Notes: generated from the sequence alone by a model not told the origin. Numbered from the stretch's first letter, positions 17,913-26,816 are shown. The stretch: 64,000 bases of DNA from Martelella alba (GCF_006516955.1 NZ_VHLG01000002.1:496001-560000); one strand, 5' to 3'. Numbers and translations: made by a program.

Positions 17913-18812
17913 ATGGACACACTGACACGCATGCGTGCCTTCATCGATGTGGTGGAGGCGGAAGGCTTTTCCGCCGCCGCCCGCAAAACCGGGCGCTCCA
18001 AGGCGCTTCTCTCCAAATATGTGCGGGAGCTGGAGGACGATCTCGGTGCGCTTCTCCTCAACCGCACCACACGCCAGTTTGCCCTCACCGAGGCCGGCCA
18101 TATCTATTTCCGCAGCGCCGCGGATATTCTGCAGGAGATCGACAACCTCTCCGACTCGGTGCGCGCCAATAATACAGACCTGCGCGGACGGCTGAAAATC
18201 TCCGTGCCGCGCACTTTCGTTGATGCACCGATCGGTCAGTCGCTGATCGATTTTTCCAGCGAACATCCCGATGTGACACTGGAAATTGTCGCGGAAGACC
18301 GCTTCGTCGACCTGGTGGAGGAAGGTTATGATGTCGCCATCCGCATCACCCGGCTGGAAGATTCGGCGCTGATCGCCCGCAAGCTTGCCGACTCGGTCAA
18401 TCGCATCTGCGCTTCTCCTGCCTTTCTTGAAGGTCTGGAACAGCCGCTGAAGAAACCAGCCGATCTGGCCCATGTCTCCTTCATCGTTGACACCAATCCG
18501 AAATCCTATTCCTCAATCCGCTTCCGCAATGAAGATGGCACACTCTATTCCGTGCCGATCCGCGGGCCGATCGAGGTCAATTCGCCGATCGCAACCATGC
18601 GCGCGGCCCTTGCCGGCCTCGGCGTTGCGCTGATTCCGGATTTCGTCGCCCGCCAGGCGCTGGAAGATGGCCGCCTCGTCTCGATCTTTGACGACGATCT
18701 GCCGCCGGGCGCGGGTATCTATGCGATCTTTCCCCATCGCCGTTATCTGCCGGTCAAGGTGCGCTCCTTTGTCGACTATCTGACAAAGTGGTTCCGCGAC
18801 CATATTGACTGA
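17913..18812 (+). CDS. LysR-family transcriptional regulator
   Basis: A 299-residue LysR protein. The winged helix region (MDTLTRMRAFIDVVEAEGFS, then KTGRSKALLSKYVRELEDDL) is followed by a substrate-binding domain starting GRLKISVPRTF. It is divergent from the ornithine decarboxylase leader, though that leader is long enough to make direct co-control uncertain. A small SH3-like protein follows six bases after its stop, so the two are probably co-transcribed. The target is unknown. Confidence 0.9.
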   Translation: MDTLTRMRAFIDVVEAEGFSAAARKTGRSKALLSKYVRELEDDLGALLLNRTTRQFALTEAGHIYFRSAADILQEIDNLSDSVRANNTDLRGRLKISVPRTFVDAPIGQSLIDFSSEHPDVTLEIVAEDRFVDLVEEGYDVAIRITRLEDSALIARKLADSVNRICASPAFLEGLEQPLKKPADLAHVSFIVDTNPKSYSSIRFRNEDGTLYSVPIRGPIEVNSPIATMRAALAGLGVALIPDFVARQALEDGRLVSIFDDDLPPGAGIYAIFPHRRYLPVKVRSFVDYLTKWFRDHID

Positions 18813-18818
18813 ACGGCG

Positions 18819-19190
18819 ATGCATTACATTTTCCCGGACGGCACTTTCGTCATCGCCACAAAGTCCTATCAGCGTTTCTATGACGACCCCATCGTACTAA
18901 AGGCCGGTGAGGCCGCCCTGCCGATCGGCGGAAAAGAGACGGATATTGAAGGCTGGCTCTGGTGCCGTGGCGATGACGGGCGCGAGGGCTGGGTACCAGA
19001 AAGCTGGCTTAGGCAAGACGGCAGCCGCCGCATTGCCATCCGCGATTACAACGCAATCGAACTGTCGGTAGCCTCCGGTGACCGGCTGGCACTCATCTTC
19101 AGCGAGGGCGGCTATCTTTTTTGCCGCAGTCGGGAAGGCGAGACCGGCTGGCTACCGGATGGTATTATGCGGCTTGACGCCGGCAATTGA
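18819..19190 (+). CDS. Small protein with two SH3-like repeats
   Basis: A 123-residue soluble protein with no signal peptide. It has two repeats of the variant-SH3 pattern: GWLWCRGDDGREGWVPESWL (about residues 46-65) and YLFCRSREGETGWLPDGIM (about residues 100-118). Each ends in the GW(V/L)P turn typical of SH3 folds. Such domains bind peptides, but partner and role are unknown. It starts six bases after a LysR gene, which suggests linked expression. Confidence 0.75.
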   Translation: MHYIFPDGTFVIATKSYQRFYDDPIVLKAGEAALPIGGKETDIEGWLWCRGDDGREGWVPESWLRQDGSRRIAIRDYNAIELSVASGDRLALIFSEGGYLFCRSREGETGWLPDGIMRLDAGN

Positions 19191-19240
19191 TGCCAGGATC
19201 CACTTTTCGGCCAGTTTCGGCGTTTTTTTGACTCAATCCC

Positions 19241-19266
19241 GTTTCAGGGTCCGGCAATCCTGAAAC
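19241..19266. promoter_or_regulatory. Inverted repeat upstream of the DUF1007-NicO operon
   Basis: GTTTCAGG (19241-19248), 10 bp, CCTGAAAC (19259-19266): a perfect 8-bp dyad, 25 bp before the DUF1007 start. It could be a metal-regulator operator or a leader hairpin. Confidence 0.45.
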
Positions 19267-19291
19267 AGCCGCGACAACGGACACCGCCCCA

Positions 19292-19933
19292 ATGAACGCC
19301 AGATGGCCAGCCGCGCTTTCCTGCCTGTTTTTCCTGCCTGCCGCTCAAGCGCTTGCGCATCCGCATGTCTTTGTCGATGCAAGGCTTGAGGTCGTCTCCG
19401 ACGACAAGGGCAATATCACCGAACTGCACAATGTCTGGCGTTTCGACGAGTTCTTCTCCTCGTCCGTGATCATGGATTACGACACCAATATGGATAACCA
19501 GCTGACCGGTGACGAGCTGACCGATATCGGCAAGACGGTGCGCGATTCGCTCAAGGAATATGATTTCTACACCCAGATCACTGACAATGGCGAAACGGTG
19601 AAGCTGAAGACGCCAGACGTTATCCATGCCGATATGAAGGATGGTCAGCTGCTGCTGTTCTTTTCCGCCGAGCCGGAAAAACCGCTGAAATTGAAAGGGC
19701 ATCTGACCATTGGTGTCTATGACCCGACACTCTATACCTCCTTCAATTTTCACCATGACAGCGACATCGTCACCATGGGCGATGGCTTCAAGGCCTGCAA
19801 GACCGAAGTCGTGCGCCCCGACCCCGACAAGGTGATCTCCGAAAACAAGAACGCGCTGACAGCAGCCTTTTTCTCCGATCCGACCGATATGAGCAAACTT
19901 TTCGCAACCCAGCTGGACATACAATGCGGCTAG
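19292..19933 (+). CDS. DUF1007 family periplasmic protein
   Basis: A 213-residue protein with a Sec signal peptide (cleavage after about QALA-HPHVF). The mature protein begins with HPHVFVDARLEV, the DUF1007 hallmark with possible metal-binding histidines, and contains an EF-hand-like DTNMDNQLTGDEL segment (about residues 65-78). DUF1007 genes are regularly paired with NicO-type nickel/cobalt exporters. Here the next gene is one, overlapping it by 10 bp. A role in handing metal to the exporter is inferred. Confidence 0.88.
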   Translation: MNARWPAALSCLFFLPAAQALAHPHVFVDARLEVVSDDKGNITELHNVWRFDEFFSSSVIMDYDTNMDNQLTGDELTDIGKTVRDSLKEYDFYTQITDNGETVKLKTPDVIHADMKDGQLLLFFSAEPEKPLKLKGHLTIGVYDPTLYTSFNFHHDSDIVTMGDGFKACKTEVVRPDPDKVISENKNALTAAFFSDPTDMSKLFATQLDIQCG

Positions 19934-21009
19934 CCAAATTCAGTCTCTGGCTCGGCCTGCTCTTCATTGCCTTTGTGGCGGGTGCCACCATTGCCCAGGC
20001 CCAGACGACGCCGCTTGGCATCGGCACGGCGGAGCCGTCTTTTTCATCCTCCTTCGCTCCGCTGGAACATCTGCTGATCATCATCAATCAGTATCAGCAG
20101 CGCTTCTATCACGCGCTCACCGCCGCTTTGAAGGCGATGCGTGACGATCCGTTCAAGGTCCTTATTCTGATCGGTCTCTCATTTGCCTATGGCGTGTTTC
20201 ACGCTGCCGGTCCCGGTCATGGCAAGGCGGTGATCTCGTCCTATCTGATTGCCAATGAAAAGCAGCTGAAACGCGGTATCGGCGTGGCTATCCTGGCCTC
20301 TCTGGCACAGGCCGTTTCGGCCATTCTGCTGGTTGGTACCGCCTATTTCGTGCTGCGCGGCACTTCCGTTTCGATGCGAGACGCAACGCTCTATATGGAA
20401 AAAGCCAGTTTTCTTCTGGTTGCCGCCTTCGGCGCCTGGCTGTTGTTTTCCAAGACCCGTGCGATTTTTGCCGGGCGCGCGAGGGCCATCCCGCTGACAG
20501 AGACGGCAGCGCCTGCCATGCCCGCCATGGCGGTCAGCAGCGCATCCGGGCGGCAAGAACCCGGTGCGATGCGCTTTCAGGCTGAAGAAATCACCCCCCA
20601 CCCGGATCCCAATCACATCCACGGGCCTGATTGCGGCTGCGGCCATATCCACATGCCGATGCCGGCGGACCTTGCCGGAAACCGCATGGACTGGAAGGCA
20701 GCAGGATCGGCCATTCTGGCGATCGGGATGCGCCCCTGTTCCGGCGCGCTGATCGTGCTCACCTTCGCCATTCTCAACGGCCTCGTCCTTGGCGGCATTG
20801 CCTCGGTCTTTGCCATGGCGATCGGCACGGCCATCACCGTTTCCGTGCTCGCCATCATCGCGGTCTCTTTCAAGGGCCTCGCCGTCAGGCTTGCAGGTGG
20901 CGGGAGCGGGCGTGGCGCCTTTGTCGGCCACGCCATCGAGATCCTCGGCGCGCTTTTCGTGCTGATGATCGGCCTGACCCTGTTTGCAGCCTCAGTCGCC
21001 GCGTCCTGA
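19924..21009 (+). CDS. NicO/RcnA-type nickel-cobalt (or zinc) exporter
   Basis: A 361-residue inner-membrane protein with an N-terminal signal-like helix and about six to seven transmembrane segments. The HAAGPGHGKAVISSYLIAN motif and the second-half GMRPCSGALIVL are family signatures. A His/Cys-rich loop (HPDPNHIHGPDCGCGHIHMP, about residues 221-242) lies on one side of the membrane and probably binds metal. It overlaps the DUF1007 gene by 10 bp, so both are made together. The metal is probably Ni, Co or Zn. Confidence 0.9.
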   Translation: MRLAKFSLWLGLLFIAFVAGATIAQAQTTPLGIGTAEPSFSSSFAPLEHLLIIINQYQQRFYHALTAALKAMRDDPFKVLILIGLSFAYGVFHAAGPGHGKAVISSYLIANEKQLKRGIGVAILASLAQAVSAILLVGTAYFVLRGTSVSMRDATLYMEKASFLLVAAFGAWLLFSKTRAIFAGRARAIPLTETAAPAMPAMAVSSASGRQEPGAMRFQAEEITPHPDPNHIHGPDCGCGHIHMPMPADLAGNRMDWKAAGSAILAIGMRPCSGALIVLTFAILNGLVLGGIASVFAMAIGTAITVSVLAIIAVSFKGLAVRLAGGGSGRGAFVGHAIEILGALFVLMIGLTLFAASVAAS

Positions 21010-21014
21010 TCAAG

Positions 21015-21926
21015 TCAGGCGCTGCGGGCAGCCGCAATATAGGCAGCGCCTTCCCGGCCATGCAGAAAGCCGTTGGAAAGCGGGGCGGCGGGATAAATCG
21101 CCTTTAATTCCGCGAGTGCATTCTCTGCCGAAAGCTTGCCATCAAGCACGGCACGATAGGTCAGCGCCACCGCCACCATGTCGCAATCCTGCGGCGACAG
21201 ACGGAAGCGGGAAATGCCGGCCGTCTGAAGCGCGCCGAGTTCTCCGACCAGCGACTGGCAGGTGTGGGACACGGTCTGCACACCGTTCAGCACCAGAAAA
21301 GGTTGATGATCGAGGGTTTTCACCGCCAGCCCGTCGGGGTCATCACCACAGACGAACTGGCAATTATCCTTGATCTTGCCCTTGGAGCGGGCATGGGCGC
21401 AGCGGGCCGAAATCGCCAGCGGCATGCGGCCGAAGGCAAAGACCTCAAGCTCAACACCAGGATTACCCGTAGCGATCGCTTCGATAGATGTCAGCGGCAG
21501 TTCCGGCGGCAGACAGATCGCTGTGGCACCACGCGATTTCAGCACACGTGCTGTCGGCGCATTATAGACATTGACCAGCGGCCCGACGGTATGCGGACGG
21601 TCTTTAAGAAAATTGAGCGCCGACAGATCATTGGCCTCGACGGGATAAGGCGAGCCTTCCGCCGTTTCACGCACCTGCTTGATCTCGCGCGGCAGCGTCA
21701 CCAGCGCATAGGTGGAGATGATCACCTCCTTGCCGGCAGCCTCCAGCCGCTCGATCACCTCGGCCAGATGCGGCTCGGTGAAGTGCTGGCGCTTGGAGCA
21801 GACCGTCTCGCCGACGACGACACGGTCGACCGGCGCTTCATCGGCAATGCGGAAATAGAAGTCCCGCCACTTGGGCCCGTCCCACAGCGCATAGACCGGT
21901 CCCAGCGTCAGTTTTGCATCAGCCAT
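21015..21926 (-). CDS. ubiV: Ubiquinone anaerobic biosynthesis protein UbiV (U32 family)
   Basis: A 303-residue U32-peptidase-like protein. The four cysteines of the UbiV 4Fe-4S cluster are visible: one in GETVCSKR, then C-x12-C-x3-C in ARCAHARSKGKIKDNCQFVC, the spacing seen in E. coli UbiV. With UbiU it hydroxylates ubiquinone precursors without oxygen. It starts four bases upstream of the ubiU 3' end side in the ubiT-ubiU-ubiV operon. Confidence 0.94.
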   Translation of the reverse strand: MADAKLTLGPVYALWDGPKWRDFYFRIADEAPVDRVVVGETVCSKRQHFTEPHLAEVIERLEAAGKEVIISTYALVTLPREIKQVRETAEGSPYPVEANDLSALNFLKDRPHTVGPLVNVYNAPTARVLKSRGATAICLPPELPLTSIEAIATGNPGVELEVFAFGRMPLAISARCAHARSKGKIKDNCQFVCGDDPDGLAVKTLDHQPFLVLNGVQTVSHTCQSLVGELGALQTAGISRFRLSPQDCDMVAVALTYRAVLDGKLSAENALAELKAIYPAAPLSNGFLHGREGAAYIAAARSA

Positions 21927-21929
21927 GGG

Positions 21930-22907
21930 TTACCTCCACTTTTTCTCGTAAGCGCCGGAGGTCGTCTTGCCCCCTTCGGAAAGCCCCTTCAGCCGGGACA
22001 GAAGGGCTGCCCGTGCTTCAGGTTCGGCATCGAGTGCCTTTTTCAGCGTCGAGACCACCTCGGCCACATAGGCCTTGCCGCGCTGACGCCCCTCGATCTT
22101 CAGCGCCGAAACCCCGGCGGCCCTGAGCGCATCGATCTCGCTCATAACATCAAGTGACACCGGATCCTCAAACGCATAGCCGCAGGCTTCACCAATATCG
22201 AAACGGCCCTTGCACAGCGTCGGATAGCCAGCAGCCTCGCCATCGCCGAAACGGTTGATCGTGTAGCCGCCAAGCTCGGAGACCATGTCATTGCCTTCGC
22301 GGCGGTAGCGCACATGGCTTGCAGGCGAGCAGACGCCGTTCATGTTCGGCGATTTTCCAGTCGCATAGGAAGAAAGCGCGCAGCGCCCTTCCGCCATGAC
22401 GCAGAGGCCGCCGAAAACGAAGACCTCAATCTCGCATTCCACCGCCTTGCCGATCCGGGCAATATCGGCAATCGTCAGTGTGCGCGGCAGCACGACACGC
22501 TGGGCATTGAAGGCATCGACAAGGAAATTGATCGCATCCGGGTTGGAGGCCGATGCCTGCACGGAAACATGCAGGCGCTGTTCAGGGTATTTTTCCGCAA
22601 CATGGGCCATCAGGCCGAAATCGGCGAGAATCAGCGCATCAGCGCCGGCGGCCACTGCATCGGCGGCGCCGCGATACCAGATCTCCTCATCACCGGCACG
22701 CATGAAGGTGTTCAGTGCCACCAGCACCTTCACATTGTTCTTGTGGGCGTAGGCAATCGCCTCTTTCAGCTCCTCGCGGGAGAAATTGAGGCCGGGGAAG
22801 TTGCGGGCATTGGTCTCGTCGCGAAAGCCGCAATAGACCGCATCCGCGCCAGCCTCCACGGCGGCGCGGAAAGCCGACGGCGTGCCGGCCGGGCAGATCA
22901 GTTCCAT
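21930..22907 (-). CDS. ubiU: Ubiquinone anaerobic biosynthesis protein UbiU (U32 family)
   Basis: A 325-residue U32 protein (MELICPAGTPSAFRAAVEAG start). The Fe-S cysteines show the UbiU spacing C-x6-C-x16-C in LCVMAEGRCALSSYATG to GVCSP, with a fourth in YPTLCKGRF. It forms the UbiUV complex that performs oxygen-independent hydroxylation steps. Its start overlaps the ubiT end by 10 bp, showing translational coupling. Confidence 0.95.
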   Translation of the reverse strand: MELICPAGTPSAFRAAVEAGADAVYCGFRDETNARNFPGLNFSREELKEAIAYAHKNNVKVLVALNTFMRAGDEEIWYRGAADAVAAGADALILADFGLMAHVAEKYPEQRLHVSVQASASNPDAINFLVDAFNAQRVVLPRTLTIADIARIGKAVECEIEVFVFGGLCVMAEGRCALSSYATGKSPNMNGVCSPASHVRYRREGNDMVSELGGYTINRFGDGEAAGYPTLCKGRFDIGEACGYAFEDPVSLDVMSEIDALRAAGVSALKIEGRQRGKAYVAEVVSTLKKALDAEPEARAALLSRLKGLSEGGKTTSGAYEKKWR

Positions 22908-23404
22908 GCGTGCGGCTCCTCAAACAGAACCTTGCCGCGAATCCGTGCAGCGGTGTGGGCGACGAGCGGCGCAAACGGACCGGCAAGCGGTGCCAGATCG
23001 CTCGGCAGATCGATTTCGCAATCATCAAGCGCGTTTCTGAGCGCCAGCGTCGCTTCCATATCGCCCGAAACGGAAAGATCGCGCGAGAAAAACAGCGCAT
23101 CGCCATCCAGCCGGCCTTCCATCAGCGCCAGCAGAATGAAGAAGGGGCCTTCGACCGTGGCATCGGCGTGGATATCGGCGTCCGATCGAAGCACCGTTAC
23201 CTCTTCCGCCGCAGGGGAAATCACAAATGTGAAGGGCAGGTCGACCGGCCGGAAGGCATAGGCCTTGGCCTTGTGTTCACCAAGGCGTTCAAACAGGGCC
23301 GGATGCTTGCGCATCAGCCGGTGCAGCAGCATATTTGCCGTCCGCTCCGCCAGGGCGATGGGCACGAGATCGAACGGGATAGCAATAGCAGGCGGTAATC
23401 TCAT
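22898..23404 (-). CDS. ubiT: Ubiquinone anaerobic biosynthesis accessory factor UbiT (SCP2 domain)
   Basis: A 168-residue SCP2-type lipid-binding protein. The SCP2 core is seen in PFTFVISPAAEEVTVLRSDA and DGDALFFSRDLSVSGDMEA. UbiT binds hydrophobic quinone intermediates for the UbiUV complex. It is the first gene of ubiTUV and is divergent from a UbiD-family gene, with 109 bp between the starts. A FixK/FNR-type site lies in that gap. Confidence 0.92.
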   Translation of the reverse strand: MRLPPAIAIPFDLVPIALAERTANMLLHRLMRKHPALFERLGEHKAKAYAFRPVDLPFTFVISPAAEEVTVLRSDADIHADATVEGPFFILLALMEGRLDGDALFFSRDLSVSGDMEATLALRNALDDCEIDLPSDLAPLAGPFAPLVAHTAARIRGKVLFEEPHAWN

Positions 23405-23465
23405 CGTTCTTGTCTTTCGCTAAACTTCCATAGCCGCAAACTATCGGCAGCCGTGGCCTTGCGAT

Positions 23466-23479
23466 TTGAGCTAGCGCAA
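23466..23479. promoter_or_regulatory. FixK/FNR-type box between ubiT and ubiD
   Basis: TTGA-GCTAGC-GCAA, 14 bp, fits the rhizobial FixK2 consensus TTG(A/C)-N6-(T/G)CAA exactly, and the E. coli FNR consensus at 7 of 10 positions. It lies 34 bp before the ubiD start and about 62 bp before the ubiT start. Low-oxygen control of ubiTUV by FNR is known in other bacteria. Confidence 0.6.
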
Positions 23480-23513
23480 AGACTTGCCCTTTTGTGCACG
23501 CCAAGGCTTGGCC

Positions 23514-25007
23514 ATGAAAAACGACGCCCCGCCCCGCCGCTATGACAGCCTTCAGGACTTTCTTGCAACGCTTGAGAAACGGGGCCGGCTGAAGCGTATC
23601 GCCAGACCCGTTTCCCTGGTTCACGAGATCACCGAAATCAGCCGCCGCGTCCTTCACGCAGGCGGCCCGGCCCTCTTCTTCGAGCAGCCGGTTGATGCTG
23701 ACGGCAATGTTTCGGCGATTCCCGTCATCACCAATCTGTTTGCCACACGAGAGCGGATTGAATGGGGTTTTGGCCTCGCCAGCGGTCATATCGGCGATCT
23801 CGCCACGCTTCTCAGACAATTGCGCGCACCGCAGCCGCCCGCCTCGATGCGCGAAGCCTTTGACAGCCTGCCGCTGATCCGCTCGGCTCTGGCGCTGGGC
23901 GTGAAGCAGGACAACCGACCGCCCTGCCAGGAGGTGGTGCTGACGGGGGATGCCGTCGATCTTTCGCGGCTGCCGATCCAGTGGTGCTGGCCGGGTGAAC
24001 CGGCACCGCTTGTCAGTTGGCCGCTGGTGATCACCAGCGATCATGACGATCCGGACGATATCAATGTCGGCGTCTACCGCATGCAGAAGCTCGGCAAAAA
24101 CCGGCTGATCATGCGTTGGCTTTCCCAGCGCGGCGGCGCCAAGCATTTCCGCTCCTGGCAGAAGGCGGGCCAGGACATGCCGGTCACGGTCGCGATCGGC
24201 GCGGATCCCGCGACGATATTGTCAGCCGTCATGCCATTGCCGGAAGAGATGAGCGAGCTTGATTTTTCCGGCGTTCTGTCAGGCCGCAAGGCACGTATCG
24301 CCCGTGCGATCTCGCAGCCGCAGATCGTGCCGGCCAATGCCGAGATCGTGCTGGAGGGTACGGTTTCGGTGACGGAGGAGGCCGATGAAGGTCCCTATGG
24401 CGACCATACCGGCTATTATAACGCCATCGAGCGCTTCCCGATCTTTACCGTTTCGGCGATCACCATGCGCAAGAAACCGGTCTATCTTTCGACCTATACC
24501 GGCCGGCCGCCGGATGAGCCTTCCGTGCTGGGCGAGGCGATGAACGAGCTTTTCGTGCCGCTGGTCAAACAGCAGGTGCCGGAAATCCTCGATATTCACC
24601 TGCCGGCCGAGGCCTGCTCTTATCGCGCCATCGTCGTGTCCATCGACAAGCGTTATCCCGGCCAGGCACGCCGCGTGATGATGGCGCTATGGTCGATGCT
24701 GTCGCAGTTCAACATGACCAAGCTGATCATCGTCGTCGATCCGGATATCGATATCCGTGACTGGAAGGATGTGATCTGGGCGCTGGTGACCCGCTATGAC
24801 GCTTCGCGCGATACGATGCTGATCGACAATACGCCGATCGACTATCTCGACTTCGCCTCGCCAAAGGCTGGCCTTGGCGGCAAGATCGGCCTTGATGCCA
24901 CCATCAAGATTGGCACCGAGACGGAGCGCGAATGGGGCCGGGTGATTGCCATGAGCGGGGATGTGAAAGACCGCGTCGATGCGCTCTGGCAGGATCTCGG
25001 TCTTTGA
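23514..25007 (+). CDS. ubiD: UbiD-family decarboxylase
   Basis: A 497-residue UbiD-type enzyme that uses prenylated FMN. The conserved EGPYGDHTGYYN block with its catalytic glutamate is present, as is the INVGVYRMQ segment. It most likely removes the carboxyl group of 3-polyprenyl-4-hydroxybenzoate in ubiquinone synthesis, which fits its place opposite ubiTUV. I chose the ATG at 23514 (MKNDAPPRRYDSL). The flavin prenyltransferase UbiX is not in this window. Confidence 0.93.
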   Translation: MKNDAPPRRYDSLQDFLATLEKRGRLKRIARPVSLVHEITEISRRVLHAGGPALFFEQPVDADGNVSAIPVITNLFATRERIEWGFGLASGHIGDLATLLRQLRAPQPPASMREAFDSLPLIRSALALGVKQDNRPPCQEVVLTGDAVDLSRLPIQWCWPGEPAPLVSWPLVITSDHDDPDDINVGVYRMQKLGKNRLIMRWLSQRGGAKHFRSWQKAGQDMPVTVAIGADPATILSAVMPLPEEMSELDFSGVLSGRKARIARAISQPQIVPANAEIVLEGTVSVTEEADEGPYGDHTGYYNAIERFPIFTVSAITMRKKPVYLSTYTGRPPDEPSVLGEAMNELFVPLVKQQVPEILDIHLPAEACSYRAIVVSIDKRYPGQARRVMMALWSMLSQFNMTKLIIVVDPDIDIRDWKDVIWALVTRYDASRDTMLIDNTPIDYLDFASPKAGLGGKIGLDATIKIGTETEREWGRVIAMSGDVKDRVDALWQDLGL

Positions 25008-25015
25008 ATACGGGC

Positions 25016-25222
25016 TCAGTGGCGCCGCTGGTAGCGGGCCCTGAGCCAGAAAATGATGAACAGCGCCAGAACGAAAAGCACGCCAAAGCCAAAGCCTAAA
25101 AAGGGCGAGATCCCACCGAGGAAATTGACCACTTCCGGCAGGAACAGGCCGCCGATCACCATGACGGTGAGAATGATACCGGCGGCAACCAGGCTGGAGC
25201 GCTGGGTGTCCTTATGCGCCAT
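25016..25222 (-). CDS. Small two-helix membrane protein
   Basis: A 68-residue protein (MAHKDTQRSSLVAAGIILTV) with two predicted transmembrane helices, about residues 10-30 and 38-60, and a basic C-terminus (RARYQRRH). The ATG at 25222 lies inside the end of the upstream GNAT gene (11-bp overlap), which supports this start over a longer frame to 25366. No function is recognised. Confidence 0.7.
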   Translation of the reverse strand: MAHKDTQRSSLVAAGIILTVMVIGGLFLPEVVNFLGGISPFLGFGFGVLFVLALFIIFWLRARYQRRH

Positions 25223-25904
25223 CCCCGCCCCGCAATGCCACAAGATCACGCTTTTGCTGGCCGGTCGCGTCGAAATTATCCGGATTGAGCCAGGCTTCAA
25301 AGGCTGAGCGCCGCGCCGGCCATTCGCTGTCGATGATCGAGAACCAGGCCGTGTCACGGTTTTCACCGCGCGAAATCATGTGCTGGCGAAACACGCCCTC
25401 AAAGGAAAAGCCAAGCCTTTTCGCTGCCGCGCTGCTCGGCTGGTTCTCATTGTGACATTTCCACTCATAACGGCGATAGCCGAGATCATCGAAAATGTGA
25501 TGCGCCATCAGATAATGGGCTTCGGTCGCCATGGCGCTGCGCTTCATCGCCAGACCATGGGCGACGGAACCGACCTCGATCGAACCATTTTTGGGATCGA
25601 TGCGCATATAGCTCGCCATGCCGACAATTTCTTCGCTGCCGGCGCGCTTGAAGACGCGGGTGATCCAGTCTCCGGCACTGTTGTGGCCGTCAAGCCAGTC
25701 ATGGAAATCACTGGCATTGCGAAAATCATGGGCGGGAAAATAGCGCAGCAGCGTGTTGACGGCCTCGGGCGAGCCGCCCAGCGCCTGCCACAGACCCTCG
25801 GCATGATCCGGCCCATGCCAAGGCGTCAGCGTCACGTGAAGGCCGCGCTGGGTGATCGGCTGCGGTCGCAGCCGCGGGGCAAAATCCTTCAGATCCGTCA
25901 TCAC
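25212..25904 (-). CDS. GNAT acetyltransferase, RimJ/RimL-like
   Basis: A 230-residue GNAT of the RimJ/L type. Motifs include VGMASYMRIDPKNGSIEVGS, the acetyl-CoA loop around KRSAMATEAHYLM, and the conserved ECHNEN-like KCHNENQPSSAAAKRLGFSFEG. Such proteins acetylate protein N-termini or small molecules; the target is not known. It is coupled to a small membrane protein downstream. Confidence 0.9.
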   Translation of the reverse strand: MMTDLKDFAPRLRPQPITQRGLHVTLTPWHGPDHAEGLWQALGGSPEAVNTLLRYFPAHDFRNASDFHDWLDGHNSAGDWITRVFKRAGSEEIVGMASYMRIDPKNGSIEVGSVAHGLAMKRSAMATEAHYLMAHHIFDDLGYRRYEWKCHNENQPSSAAAKRLGFSFEGVFRQHMISRGENRDTAWFSIIDSEWPARRSAFEAWLNPDNFDATGQQKRDLVALRGGDGA

Positions 25905-25932
25905 CAGTCCTCGCTTCAGCCATCAAAAGACA

Positions 25933-25960
25933 ATGCGGGCGCCACAACGGGCGCCCGCAT
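25933..25960 (-). terminator. Hairpin terminator after eda
   Basis: ATGCGGGCGCC (25933-25943) pairs perfectly with GGCGCCCGCAT (25950-25960), loop ACAACG. On the minus strand it is followed by TTGTCTTTTG. It sits just past the eda stop. Confidence 0.75.
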
Positions 25961-25970
25961 CGAAAACCAC

Positions 25971-26612
25971 TTACTTCTTCAGCGTGTCGCAGGCTTCCTT
26001 GGCCAGCGCCTTGATGCCGTCCCAGTCGCCCTTGGCCACCAGATCCTTAGGAGCCACCCAGGAACCGCCGACGCAGATGACGTTGGGCAGCTTCAGATAG
26101 TCCATGGCATTCTGCGGCGAAACACCGCCGGTCGGGCAGAATTTCAGATCCGCGAGCGGCGACGACAGGGCCTTGAGATAGGGAGCGCCGCCAGCCTGTT
26201 CGGCGGGGAAGAACTTCATCAGACGATAGCCTTCTTCGCGCAGCGTCAGCATTTCGCTGGCCGTTGCCGTGCCGGGAAGAAGCGGGATTTCGCTGTCATC
26301 GGCAGCGTCCAGGATCTCGCCGTTGACGCCGGGCGACACGATGAATTTGGAGCCGGCCTTGACGGCGGCTTCATAATCCTTGGCCGAAAGGATGGTGCCG
26401 GCACCGATGACGGCACCTTCGATCTCTTCCGACATCGCCTTGATGACATCAAGGGCAGCCGGCGTGCGCAGGGTGATTTCCAGCGCCTTCAGCCCGCCTT
26501 CGACGAGCGCGCGGGCCAGCGGCACCGCATGAGCGACCTCTTCGACGATCAGGACCGGGACCACCGGCTGTGCCGTCAGAACGGAGAGGAGGGATTGGGT
26601 TTTTGCTTCCAT
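25971..26612 (-). CDS. eda: KDPG/KHG aldolase
   Basis: A 213-residue class I aldolase of the Entner-Doudoroff pathway that splits 2-keto-3-deoxy-6-phosphogluconate to pyruvate and glyceraldehyde-3-phosphate. The Schiff-base lysine is Lys133 in LMKFFPAE, with Glu45 and Arg49 in LEITLRTP, at the same positions as in E. coli Eda. It stands alone, ending in a strong hairpin. No edd or kinase is adjacent. Confidence 0.95.
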   Translation of the reverse strand: MEAKTQSLLSVLTAQPVVPVLIVEEVAHAVPLARALVEGGLKALEITLRTPAALDVIKAMSEEIEGAVIGAGTILSAKDYEAAVKAGSKFIVSPGVNGEILDAADDSEIPLLPGTATASEMLTLREEGYRLMKFFPAEQAGGAPYLKALSSPLADLKFCPTGGVSPQNAMDYLKLPNVICVGGSWVAPKDLVAKGDWDGIKALAKEACDTLKK

Positions 26613-26816
26613 GGTCGGTCAGTCCTCATTAACCGGTTAGACGCAACTGCTTCCGGTGACAGAACATTCGGCCTGCCCGCCGGAAACAAGCGAGAATGGG
26701 GCGTGGCAAGCGCCGGTCTGGGAGCAACGCGGCAATGCCTCACCTCGTGGAATAACGTGCCGCTTCAATCAAGTCGAGCCTTAAGCGACATCACGGCACT
26801 TGTATCTTGTTTTTGT

